Of a stretch of 45,690 bases of DNA, positions 24,584 to 32,280 are shown piece by piece. Positions within the stretch are counted from its first letter, which is position 1, and the number at the start of each line of letters is the position of its first letter. Origin of the DNA: Mycolicibacter sinensis (GTDB taxonomy: Bacteria > Actinomycetota > Actinomycetes > Mycobacteriales > Mycobacteriaceae); NCBI RefSeq assembly GCF_001667945.1, contig NZ_LZJK01000138.1:1-45690 (forward strand), written 5' to 3'. The notes beneath the pieces are model-generated. The model ran no database searches. It saw nothing but the letters and a program-made list of their open reading frames with translations, and was not told where the DNA came from. Made by a program: the position numbers and the translations under genes.

Positions 24584-25861
24584 ATGAGTATTTTCGAAAC
24601 CCTTGAATCCGATGTACGGAGTTATTGCCGGTCGTGGCCGGTGACGTTCGACCGGGCCAAAGGCTCCCGGATGTGGGACGTCGACGGCAACGAATACGTG
24701 GACTTCTTCGCCGGCGCGGGGGCGCTGAACTACGGCCATAATCACCCGGACCTGCGGGCGCCACTGCTGGAGTACCTGAGTTCGGACCGGGTGGTGCACA
24801 GCCTCGACATGCACACCGTGGCCAAGGGCGAGTTCCTGGAGCGGTTCAACGAGGTGATCCTCAAGCCGCGCGGGCTGGACTACAAGGTCCAGTTCCCCGG
24901 CCCCACCGGAACCAACGCGGTGGAGTCGGCGCTGAAGCTGGCCCGCAAGGTCACCGGCAAGGAAAGCATCATCAGCTTCACCAATGCCTTCCACGGCATG
25001 ACGCTGGGCTCGTTGAGCGTCACCGGCAATTCAATGAAACGCGGCGGCGCCGGCATCCCGCTGGTGCACGCCACCCCGATGCCCTACGACAACTACCTCG
25101 ACGGCGTCACCCCCGACTTCATCTGGTTCGAGCGCCTGCTACAGGACAGCGGCAGCGGCCTCAACGAGCCCGCCGCGGTGATCGTCGAGACGGTGCAGGG
25201 TGAAGGCGGCATCAACGTGGCGCGGTTGGAGTGGCTGCACGGGCTGGCCGAACTCTGCAAACGGCACGACCTGCTGCTGATCGTCGACGACGTACAGATG
25301 GGCTGCGGGCGCACCGGGCCGTTCTTCAGCTTCGAGGCGGCCGACATCGTGCCCGACATCGTCTGCATGTCCAAGTCCATCAGCGGCTACGGGCTGCCGA
25401 TGGCAATGACGCTGTTCAAGCCGGAGCTCGACGTGTGGGAGCCCGGCGAGCACAACGGCACCTTCCGCGGCCAGAACCCGTCGTTCGTGACGGCCGCTGC
25501 AGCGCTGAACTTCTGGACCGACAACCTGCTGGAAAAGCAGGTGATCCGCAAGGGCGAACAGATCGACCAGGCGCTGCGCGAAGTGATCGAGCCCTTCGAG
25601 GGGGTCGAGACCCGCGGCCGCGGGCTGATCCGCGGTGTGGCGTTCGACCAACCCGAGCTGGCCGGTGCGGTGCAGAAGGAGGCGTTCGCTCGCGGGCTGC
25701 TGTTGGAGACCTCGGGACCGGAAGGCGAGGTGGTAAAACTGATGCCACCGTTGGTTATCGACGACGACGATCTGGCCGAAGGCCTGACGATCGCCGCCCA
25801 GTCGATCGAGGCCGTCGCCACCCGAGAACTCGCCGGCACTACCTCAGGAGCCAATCGATGA
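24584..25861 (+). CDS. ectB: L-2,4-diaminobutyrate--2-oxoglutarate transaminase
   Basis: First step of ectoine synthesis: converts aspartate semialdehyde and glutamate to L-2,4-diaminobutyrate. It is a class-III PLP aminotransferase of 425 aa. The PLP lysine is Lys264 in CMSKSISGYG, and the cofactor Asp is Asp235 in LLIVDDVQ. GPTGTNAVESALKLAR and NAFHGMTLGSLS are EctB landmarks. The ATG at 24584 has GGAGGAA six bases upstream; the longer frame from 24401 overlaps ectA and is not supported. Confidence 0.97.
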   Translation: MSIFETLESDVRSYCRSWPVTFDRAKGSRMWDVDGNEYVDFFAGAGALNYGHNHPDLRAPLLEYLSSDRVVHSLDMHTVAKGEFLERFNEVILKPRGLDYKVQFPGPTGTNAVESALKLARKVTGKESIISFTNAFHGMTLGSLSVTGNSMKRGGAGIPLVHATPMPYDNYLDGVTPDFIWFERLLQDSGSGLNEPAAVIVETVQGEGGINVARLEWLHGLAELCKRHDLLLIVDDVQMGCGRTGPFFSFEAADIVPDIVCMSKSISGYGLPMAMTLFKPELDVWEPGEHNGTFRGQNPSFVTAAAALNFWTDNLLEKQVIRKGEQIDQALREVIEPFEGVETRGRGLIRGVAFDQPELAGAVQKEAFARGLLLETSGPEGEVVKLMPPLVIDDDDLAEGLTIAAQSIEAVATRELAGTTSGANR

Positions 25862-26262
25862 TCGTCCGTACCCTTGCCGAAATCAAAGGCACCGACCGCG
25901 ACGTGCAGGCCAAGACCTGGAACAGCCAGCGGCTGCTGCTGGCCCGGGACGGGCAGCGGTTCTCCATGCACGAGACCATCCTGTACGCCGGTACCGAAAC
26001 CTCGATGTGGTACGCCAACCACGTCGAGGCGGTGTACTGCGTCGGCGGCGAAGGCGAGCTGGTCAACGAGGAGACCGGCGAGGTGCACCCACTTCGCGAC
26101 GGCACCCTGTACCTGCTCGACGGGCACGAACACCACCGCGTGACGGCTCACACCGACTTGCGCATGGTGTGCGTATTCGACCCGCCGGTCACCGGTCAGG
26201 AGGTGCATGACGAGACCGGCGCCTACCCCCTGCTCACCGAGGAAACCCAGGAGACCGCGTAG
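25858..26262 (+). CDS. ectC: L-ectoine synthase
   Basis: Cyclises N-gamma-acetyl-diaminobutyrate to ectoine. It is a 134-aa cupin. The iron ligands known for the family are all in place: Glu57 (in HVEAVY), Tyr85 (in GTLYLLD) and His93 (in EHHRV). The ATG overlaps the ectB stop (ATGA). Confidence 0.97.
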   Translation: MIVRTLAEIKGTDRDVQAKTWNSQRLLLARDGQRFSMHETILYAGTETSMWYANHVEAVYCVGGEGELVNEETGEVHPLRDGTLYLLDGHEHHRVTAHTDLRMVCVFDPPVTGQEVHDETGAYPLLTEETQETA

Positions 26263-27152
26263 TGACGACCGCTGTCACCGACCACTACCCCACCCGCAAC
26301 AACGTCACAATCGGCATCGAGCCGCGGCGTGACCCGGTGGTGTGGGCAACGGAGGCCAACAGCGGGCCCCTGGCCGCCGCCAGCGTCGAGGCGTTCGACG
26401 CCGACGGATTCCTGGCCGTCGACCAGCTGGTGGATGCCGACGTCGTCGCCGACCTGCGCAACGAGCTCGACCGCCTGCGCGCCGACCCGGTGCTGGCGGC
26501 CGACGAGCGCTCGATCTGCGAACGCGACAGCGGGCAGATCCGGTCGATCTTCGAGGTGCACCGGATCAGTCCGGCGTTCGCCGCGCTCGTCGCCGACCCG
26601 CGCCTGGTCGGCCCGGTCCGCCAGTTGCTCGGCTCCGAGGTGTACGTGCACCAGAGCCGGGTCAATTTCAAGCCGGGCTTCAACGGCCGGGAGTTCTACT
26701 GGCACTCCGACTTCGAGACCTGGCACGCCGAGGACGGGATGCCCACCCCGCGCGCGATCAGCGTCTCGGTGGCGCTCACCGAGAACCTGGACAGCAACGG
26801 TTCGCTGATGATCATGCCGGGCTCGCACCGCTGGTTCGTCTCATGCCCGGACGAGACCCCACCGGATCACTACCGCTCCTCGCTGAAGCAACAAGAGGTC
26901 GGCACACCCGATGACGACAGCCTGACGTGGATGGCCGACCAGCACGGCATCCGTCAGATCACCGGCCCGGCGGGGTCGGCGGTCTTCTTCGACAGCAATT
27001 GCATGCACGGTTCGAGCAGCAACATCACGCCGTATCCGCGCTCGAACGTCTTCATCGTCTACAACAGCGTGGAGAACACCCTGGTGGAGCCGTTCGGCGC
27101 CGCGGCTCCGCGGCCGACCTTCATCGCCAGCCGGACCTTCGACCCGGTGTAG
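26262..27152 (+). CDS. ectD: Ectoine 5-hydroxylase
   Basis: Fe(II)/2-oxoglutarate dioxygenase that makes 5-hydroxyectoine. The signature FYWHSDFETWHAEDGMP provides His148 and Asp150; His249 (in CMHGSSSN) completes the iron triad, and Arg260 in YPRSN is the expected 2-oxoglutarate anchor. At 296 aa it is standard length. The GTG at 26262 overlaps the ectC stop by one base. A hydroxylase gene means that the cell should accumulate both solutes. Confidence 0.97.
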   Translation: MTTAVTDHYPTRNNVTIGIEPRRDPVVWATEANSGPLAAASVEAFDADGFLAVDQLVDADVVADLRNELDRLRADPVLAADERSICERDSGQIRSIFEVHRISPAFAALVADPRLVGPVRQLLGSEVYVHQSRVNFKPGFNGREFYWHSDFETWHAEDGMPTPRAISVSVALTENLDSNGSLMIMPGSHRWFVSCPDETPPDHYRSSLKQQEVGTPDDDSLTWMADQHGIRQITGPAGSAVFFDSNCMHGSSSNITPYPRSNVFIVYNSVENTLVEPFGAAAPRPTFIASRTFDPV

Positions 27153-27162
27153 AACGGTCGAT

Positions 27163-27654
27163 GTGGCACGTTTCCTGTCCATCACGCTGACCAGCCGTGG
27201 TGTGTCATGCCGCGCGCGACTGCTCGAGGAGGCGGCTCCCCGGACCTGCGCCCTGGTCTGGGATGCGTTGCCGGTGGCCGGCCAGGCCTACCACGGCAAG
27301 TACGCCCGCAATGAGGTCTACACGCTGTTGCCGCCGCTGGGCACGCCGGGCCGGGAGAACACCACGGTGACGCCGATCCCCGGCGACGTCTGCTTCTTCA
27401 GCTTCGACGCCGGCGATATCGGCAACCCCGCCTACGGTTACGACGAAGGGGAGCAAGGGAATTCACCGCTGGGCGCGACCGATCTGGCGATCTTCTACGG
27501 CCGCAACAACCTGCTGCTCAACGGCGACGTCGGCTGGGTACCCGGCAATGTGTTCGCGACGATCGAAGAGGGTTTGACCGAGATGGCGGCCGCGTGCAAT
27601 GACCTGTGGATGGCCGGCGCGGTGGGCGAACAGTTGGCGTTCGCGCGAGCTTAG
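27163..27654 (+). CDS. DUF3830 protein (cyclophilin-like fold family)
   Basis: A 163-aa protein starting at a GTG 10 bases after ectD, hence in the ect transcript. It shows the DUF3830 pattern: an N-terminal TCALVWDALPV, then AYHGKYARNEVYTLLP and the segment NPAYGYDEGEQGN. From memory, structures of this family have a cyclophilin-like barrel; no function is established. Family members tend to sit with amidases, hydroxyacid dehydrogenases and Asp/Glu racemases, as here, so it more likely belongs to the downstream catabolic module than to ectoine synthesis. It is convergent with the amidase, 14 bases apart. Confidence 0.75.
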   Translation: MARFLSITLTSRGVSCRARLLEEAAPRTCALVWDALPVAGQAYHGKYARNEVYTLLPPLGTPGRENTTVTPIPGDVCFFSFDAGDIGNPAYGYDEGEQGNSPLGATDLAIFYGRNNLLLNGDVGWVPGNVFATIEEGLTEMAAACNDLWMAGAVGEQLAFARA

Positions 27655-27668
27655 TTCCCTCCCGCGGT

Positions 27669-29042
27669 CTAGAAGCCCAGTACCCGCTCGGCGAACAGCC
27701 CGGCTGCCAGCACCAGATCGTCGCTGTGCCGCGGCCCGATGATCTGCATGCCGATCGGCAGGCCTTCGGCGGTGGTACCGATCGGGATACTCAGCGCCGG
27801 TTGCTGAGTCATGTTGAACGGGTAGGTGAACGGCGTCCACTGAGCCCACCAGCGCAGGCCCGAATCGATCGGCACGTCGTGCCCGGCGGTGAAGGCCGGG
27901 ATCGGGGTGGTCGGTGTGATCAGCAGATTGTGGCGTTCATGGAAGCGCCCCATGACCAGTCCCAGGTCGACGCTGACCTGACGCGCGGCCAGATAGTCGA
28001 CCGCTGAAACCGCCAGGCCGCGTTCCCACATCTCGGCCAGGCCCGGATCGACCAGTCCGCGGTCCTTCTCGTGGCCGCGCAGGCTGCCGGCCGCCCCGGT
28101 CGCCCACAGCACCTCGAACGCATCGATGGGGTCGGCGAAGCCGGGATCGGCGACCAGGACGTTCAGCCCGGCGTCGGCCAGCGCCTGCACCGCCGCGGCT
28201 ACCGTCGCCTCGATCTGCGGGTCGACGTCGACGTAGCCCAGCGTCGGCGAGTAGGCGACGTCCAGACCGACCACCTCCCGCCGGACTTCGCCGCGGTAGG
28301 TCGTCAGCGTCGGCGGCAACGACGTGGGGTCGCGGTGATCGGGCAACGCGATGATGTCCATCAGCACGGCGGCGTCTTCGACGGTCCGGGTGATCGGCCC
28401 GGCGTGTGCCAGCGGCCCGAACGGACTGATCGGATACATCGGGACCCGCCCGTGGGTGGGCTTGAACCCGACGACGCCGCAGAAACTCGCCGGGATGCGG
28501 ATGCTGCCCCCGCCGTCGGTGCCGATCGCCAACGGCGCCATTCCGGAGGCGACCGCGGCGGCGCTGCCGCCCGACGACCCGCCCGCGGTGCGGGTGATGT
28601 CTACCGGATTGCGGGTGACACCGGTCCGCGGGCTGTCGGTGACGCCCTTCCACGCCAACTCCGGGGTGGTGGTCTTACCCAGCAGCACCATCCCGTCGTC
28701 CCGCATCTTCCCGACCGCCGGACTGTCGTCCGGCCACGGCCCGGCGGCGTCGGCGAGCAGCGAACCGCGCAAGGTGGGCCATCCGGCGGTCCGGAACACG
28801 TCTTTGACGGCGACCGGCACCCCGTCGAGCAGACCCTTGGTGTAGTTGCCGCTCCAGCGCGCTTCGGACTTGCGCGCCGCGGACAATGCGGCCTGCTCAT
28901 CGACCAGGCAGAAGGCGTTGACGTCGCCATCACGCTCGGCGATCGCCGAGATCGCGGCCGCGGTTGCTTCAACCGGGGACAGTTCACCGGAGGTGTAGGC
29001 CGCGACCAGTTGCAGCGCCGTCAGATCGGTGGGGTGAGTCAT
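27669..29042 (-). CDS. Amidase-signature family hydrolase
   Basis: A 457-aa amidase. The Ser-cisSer-Lys triad is intact: Lys80 in VPVAVKD, Ser156 in the signature AGGSSGGSAAAVASG and Ser180 in TDGGGSIRIP. The family hydrolyses C-N bonds in amides, ureas and carbamates. The sequence does not define the substrate. The ATG at 29042 has AGGAGG eight bases upstream and lies 12 bases after the dehydrogenase stop, so the two are one transcript. By context it would release a carboxylate from an amide before the dehydrogenase or racemase-like enzymes act. Confidence 0.9.
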   Translation of the reverse strand: MTHPTDLTALQLVAAYTSGELSPVEATAAAISAIAERDGDVNAFCLVDEQAALSAARKSEARWSGNYTKGLLDGVPVAVKDVFRTAGWPTLRGSLLADAAGPWPDDSPAVGKMRDDGMVLLGKTTTPELAWKGVTDSPRTGVTRNPVDITRTAGGSSGGSAAAVASGMAPLAIGTDGGGSIRIPASFCGVVGFKPTHGRVPMYPISPFGPLAHAGPITRTVEDAAVLMDIIALPDHRDPTSLPPTLTTYRGEVRREVVGLDVAYSPTLGYVDVDPQIEATVAAAVQALADAGLNVLVADPGFADPIDAFEVLWATGAAGSLRGHEKDRGLVDPGLAEMWERGLAVSAVDYLAARQVSVDLGLVMGRFHERHNLLITPTTPIPAFTAGHDVPIDSGLRWWAQWTPFTYPFNMTQQPALSIPIGTTAEGLPIGMQIIGPRHSDDLVLAAGLFAERVLGF

Positions 29043-29054
29043 GTGCGCGCCTCC

Positions 29055-30035
29055 TCAACCGGTTCCACTCGGCGTGGCCGGTGACGGCGCGTAGCCGCGG
29101 CGTTTGTCGACGACGTTGTGCAGCGGCTGACCGGACACGTACCGCCGGAAGTTGGCGATGAACTGTTGTTGCAAGGCGATTCGCCAACCCGTGATATCGC
29201 CACTGTGGTGCGGGGTCAATCGCACACCCGGAGCGCTCCACAGCGGGTGGTCCGCCGGCAGCGGCTCGGGGTCGACCACGTCGAGCGCCGCACCGGCCAG
29301 GGCGCCGGTCTGCAGGGCCGACACCAGGGCGTCGGTGTCCACCAGCTCGCCGCGACCGACGTTGATCAGCCGCGCGGTCGGGCGCATGGCAGCCAGCACG
29401 CCGGCGTCGACCATGCCCCGGGACTGCGGCGTCAGTGGCGCAGCCAGCACCACATAGTCGGCATCGGCGGCCGCGGCCGCCAAGTCGGTGGTGATCGCGC
29501 CGAAGTCAGGGTCCTCGCGCGGTGCGCGCCCGACGCCGCACACCGTCATACCGACCGCACGCAGTAGCCGCGCGATGGCCCGGCCCACCGGCCCGGGGCC
29601 GACGATGGTGACCGACGCACCGGCGATCGGCTCGGTGTCGAAGTGTTGCCACCGCTGCGCACGCTGAGCGTCCTCCGAACGCCGGAAGTCCTTGGCGAAG
29701 GCCAGGATCTGGCCCAGCACGTATTCGGCGATGGGCTCTTCGAAGATCCCGCGGGAGTTGGTCACCACGACGTCGCTGTCGATCAGGTCGTCGAACAGGA
29801 CTGCGTCCACCCCGATCGCGGCGACCTGGACCCAGCGCAACGCACCGGCGGCCGGCCACACCGATTCCAGTGCGGGAGAAGAGAAGTCGTACACGAACAG
29901 CACATCACAGCCGCTGATCGCTTCGCCCAGCCGCGACGACGGGACCATGCGCAGCTCCGCGTCTGCGCCGATCGAATCGAGTTGGGCGGGAACCGACTCA
30001 GCGTGCTGGACGGTCACCACCGGACGCGCGTCCAC
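29055..30035 (-). CDS. D-isomer-specific 2-hydroxyacid dehydrogenase
   Basis: NAD(P)-dependent oxidoreductase interconverting 2-oxo and D-2-hydroxy acids. The Rossmann loop is VGPGPVGRAIARLL (about 145-158); the catalytic residues Arg228 (NVGRGELVD), Glu257 (DPEPLP) and His276 (TPHHSG) are present. The residues after the second strand (CGVGRAPRE) favour NADP(H). The frame extends to 30326 antisense to the racemase gene. The GTG at 30035 gives 326 aa and leaves the divergent promoter free; a few codons either way remain possible. The substrate is unknown. Confidence 0.85.
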   Translation of the reverse strand: MDARPVVTVQHAESVPAQLDSIGADAELRMVPSSRLGEAISGCDVLFVYDFSSPALESVWPAAGALRWVQVAAIGVDAVLFDDLIDSDVVVTNSRGIFEEPIAEYVLGQILAFAKDFRRSEDAQRAQRWQHFDTEPIAGASVTIVGPGPVGRAIARLLRAVGMTVCGVGRAPREDPDFGAITTDLAAAAADADYVVLAAPLTPQSRGMVDAGVLAAMRPTARLINVGRGELVDTDALVSALQTGALAGAALDVVDPEPLPADHPLWSAPGVRLTPHHSGDITGWRIALQQQFIANFRRYVSGQPLHNVVDKRRGYAPSPATPSGTG

Positions 30036-30036
30036 A

Positions 30037-30074
30037 TTGACACGGTAAAAACAAATCGTATGATTGTCAACAAT
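30037..30074 (+). promoter_or_regulatory. Strong promoter with GntR-type operator
   Basis: TTGACA (30037-30042), a 16-base spacer and TATGAT (30059-30064) are nearly consensus. The palindrome ATTGT-CA-ACAAT (30063-30074) covers the expected start site. FCD-type GntR regulators commonly bind sites of the form TTGT-NN-ACAA, and such a gene is third in the operon that follows. The region is strikingly AT-rich for this genome. It also lies just upstream of the divergent dehydrogenase-amidase pair, so one operator could control both. Confidence 0.75.
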
Positions 30075-30104
30075 CCAGGGCTCGCCTGGGGGTGGAACGT
30101 CAGT

Positions 30105-30884
30105 ATGGGGAAACCCATGGATCTGTCCCTGTTTCCGGAATTGCCGGACTTCGACGGGCCGGTCGATCAGCGCGATGTCGGCATCATCGCGCCCTTCGAT
30201 CTGGCGATCGAGCGTGAGCTGTGGCGCTGGATCCCCGCCGAGGTGGCGCTGCACCTGGCGCGCACCCATTACGAACCCGTCCCGGTGAGCCGGGCGATGG
30301 CCGAACTGGTCTCGGATACCAACCATTTACAGGCCGCCACCCGCGACGTGCTGCACGTCGAACCCGAGGTGGTCGCCTACCTGTGCTCGTCGGGCAGCTT
30401 CATCCACGGTGTCGACTACGAGAAGACCCTGGTCGCCGCGATCGAGGCGGCGGGCGCCAAGGCTGCAGTCACCACCTCGGGGGCACTGGCCGAAGCGATC
30501 ATCGCCCTGGAGATCTCCCGGGTGTGTGTGCTGACTCCCTACGATGCCGAGCTCACCGAGCTGCTGCGGGTGTTCTTGAACCAGCTCGGAGTGGCGGTGC
30601 TGCACTCGGATCACCTGGGCCTGGGCGGCGGCATCTGGAAGGTCAACTACCGGACCGTGGCCGAGCGCATCATTGCCGCCGACCGCCCCGAAGCCCAGGC
30701 GATCTTCGTCAGCTGCACCAACTTACGCACCTACGACATCATCGCGCCGCTGGAGGAGATGCTCGGCAAGCCGATCCTGACCGCGAACCAACTGACGATG
30801 TGGGCGTGCCTGGGCCGGATGAACCTACCGATGATGGGCCCCGGCCGGTGGCTGCGGGACGTCTTCACCGGAGCCCCGCAATGA
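30105..30884 (+). CDS. Asp/Glu racemase-superfamily protein 1 (maleate isomerase/arylmalonate decarboxylase-like)
   Basis: A 259-aa protein of the cofactor-independent superfamily that includes maleate isomerase, arylmalonate decarboxylase and EutA. Both active-site cysteine positions are filled: Cys94 in AYLCSSGSF and Cys204 in FVSCTNLRTYD, as in maleate isomerases and racemases. The C-terminal GKPILTANQLTMWACLG is also typical. The reaction is unknown: isomerisation, racemisation or decarboxylation of a small carboxylate is possible. I take the ATG at 30105 with GGGGGTGG upstream; the ATG at 30117 is an alternative. Its stop overlaps the next start (ATGA). Confidence 0.82.
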   Translation: MGKPMDLSLFPELPDFDGPVDQRDVGIIAPFDLAIERELWRWIPAEVALHLARTHYEPVPVSRAMAELVSDTNHLQAATRDVLHVEPEVVAYLCSSGSFIHGVDYEKTLVAAIEAAGAKAAVTTSGALAEAIIALEISRVCVLTPYDAELTELLRVFLNQLGVAVLHSDHLGLGGGIWKVNYRTVAERIIAADRPEAQAIFVSCTNLRTYDIIAPLEEMLGKPILTANQLTMWACLGRMNLPMMGPGRWLRDVFTGAPQ

Positions 30885-31600
30885 GCGGCGTGCGCTGCGT
30901 GGGCTTTATCTACCCCGGACATGCCGCGGAGGCCGATTACGGCCAAGCCGCCCGGCTGCTGCAGCTGGATCTGCCCGTCGCGCACGTCTACGGCACCGAC
31001 CTGCACGCCGTAGCGGAGCTGATGGATCTGGGCAGCCCGGCCAAGCTCGCCCACGGCGCGGCGCTACTGGCGCCGCAACGACCGGCCGCTGTGGTCTGGG
31101 CCTGCACCTCAGGCAGTTTCGTGTTCGGGCCCGAGGGCGCCGCGCACCAGGTCGACCGGCTGGCGGCGGAAGCCGGTGTGCCCGCATCCAGCACGTCGTT
31201 CGGCTTCGTGCACGCCCTGGCCGCACTGGGTTGCCGCCGCGTTGCGGTTGCCGCCAGCTATCCGCGTGACATCGCCGGGCTGTTCGCGGGATTCATTGCC
31301 GCCCACGGCATCACCATCGAGGCGATGGGCGATGCCGGGATTCCCACCGCAGCGGAGGTCGGCCGCCTCACCCGATCCCAGATCCGAGACCTCGCGCTGC
31401 GCAACGACACCGCCCGGGCGGAGGCGCTGTTGATCCCCGACACCGCCATGCACACCATCGGCCAGGTGGATGAGCTTGAGCGGCTGCTCGGCAAGCCGGT
31501 GCTGACCGCCAACGCAGTGACGATTTGGGAGGGTTTGCGCATCGCCGGGATAGCCCGGCACGCAACGGGACTCGGCGCATTGTTCGAGGAAGGCCGATGA
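30881..31600 (+). CDS. Asp/Glu racemase-superfamily protein 2, second cysteine replaced by Asp
   Basis: A 239-aa paralog of the preceding protein. Cys75 (VWACTSGSF) keeps the first active-site position, but the second is Asp187 in LLIPDTAMHT where protein 1 has FVSCTNLRT. The flanking GKPVLTANAVTIWEGL is conserved, so the alignment is secure. The change argues for a different reaction or a partner role in a heteromer. ATGA overlaps join it to the genes on both sides. Confidence 0.82.
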   Translation: MSGVRCVGFIYPGHAAEADYGQAARLLQLDLPVAHVYGTDLHAVAELMDLGSPAKLAHGAALLAPQRPAAVVWACTSGSFVFGPEGAAHQVDRLAAEAGVPASSTSFGFVHALAALGCRRVAVAASYPRDIAGLFAGFIAAHGITIEAMGDAGIPTAAEVGRLTRSQIRDLALRNDTARAEALLIPDTAMHTIGQVDELERLLGKPVLTANAVTIWEGLRIAGIARHATGLGALFEEGR

Positions 31601-32280
31601 CACTTTCACAAGACGCAGCATTCGAGCCGTTGAGCAGACCCTCAACGCCGGAGTTGATCGCCGAGCGGCTGCGCGAGGCGATCACCCGCGGCCGGCTGGC
31701 GCCGGGCCAGCAGCTCGGCGAGGCGAGCCTGGCCGCACAGTTCGAGGTGTCCCGCGGTCCGTTGCGCGAAGCGATGCAGCGGCTGGTCGCCGAGGGCCTG
31801 TTACGCAGCGAACGCAACCGCGGCATCTTCGTCGTCGAACTCACCGACGACGACGTGCGCGATGTCTACCAGGCCCGCAAAACCATTGAACGGGCCGCCG
31901 TGAGCGAGGTGCTGCGCCGCGATCCCGGGGCTGCCGCCGCCCGACTACGCCCACCGGTGGAGGCCATGCGCGTTGCCGCCGCCCGGCACGACGGGGCCGC
32001 GGCGGCCGATGCCGACCAGGAGTTCCACGAGGTGCTCGTCGAGTGCGCGGGCAGCCCTCGCCTGCACCGGGCGATGCGCACCCTGTTGTCGGAGACCCGG
32101 ATCCTGCTGGGCGAACTGGAAGAGGCCTACCCCGACCTGCGCGAGCAGGTCACCGAACATGTGGTGTTGCGCAAGGCCATCGGCGCCGGCGACGAGGCCG
32201 CCGCGGTCCGGCTGATCGAGGAGCACATGGACGATGCGGTCCGCCGGCTGCTGGCGCGGCGTGCGACGATCACCAGATGA
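31597..32280 (+). CDS. GntR-family regulator, FCD type
   Basis: A 227-aa FadR-subfamily regulator: winged helix-turn-helix at about 18-80 (IAERLREAITRGRLAPGQQL, then VSRGPLREAMQRLVAEGLL), followed by an all-helical FCD ligand domain whose His and Asp residues (for example in ADQEFHEVLV and EEHMDDAV) could bind a metal and a carboxylate effector. It is third in the operon and is the obvious candidate to bind the palindrome at 30063-30074. It starts within the stop of racemase-like gene 2. Confidence 0.9.
   Translation: MTLSQDAAFEPLSRPSTPELIAERLREAITRGRLAPGQQLGEASLAAQFEVSRGPLREAMQRLVAEGLLRSERNRGIFVVELTDDDVRDVYQARKTIERAAVSEVLRRDPGAAAARLRPPVEAMRVAAARHDGAAAADADQEFHEVLVECAGSPRLHRAMRTLLSETRILLGELEEAYPDLREQVTEHVVLRKAIGAGDEAAAVRLIEEHMDDAVRRLLARRATITR

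Noticed and set aside
30036..30326. N-terminal extension of the hydroxyacid dehydrogenase to 30326
   Set aside because: The added stretch is antisense to racemase-like gene 1 and its promoter, and the Rossmann-type homology starts after 30035.
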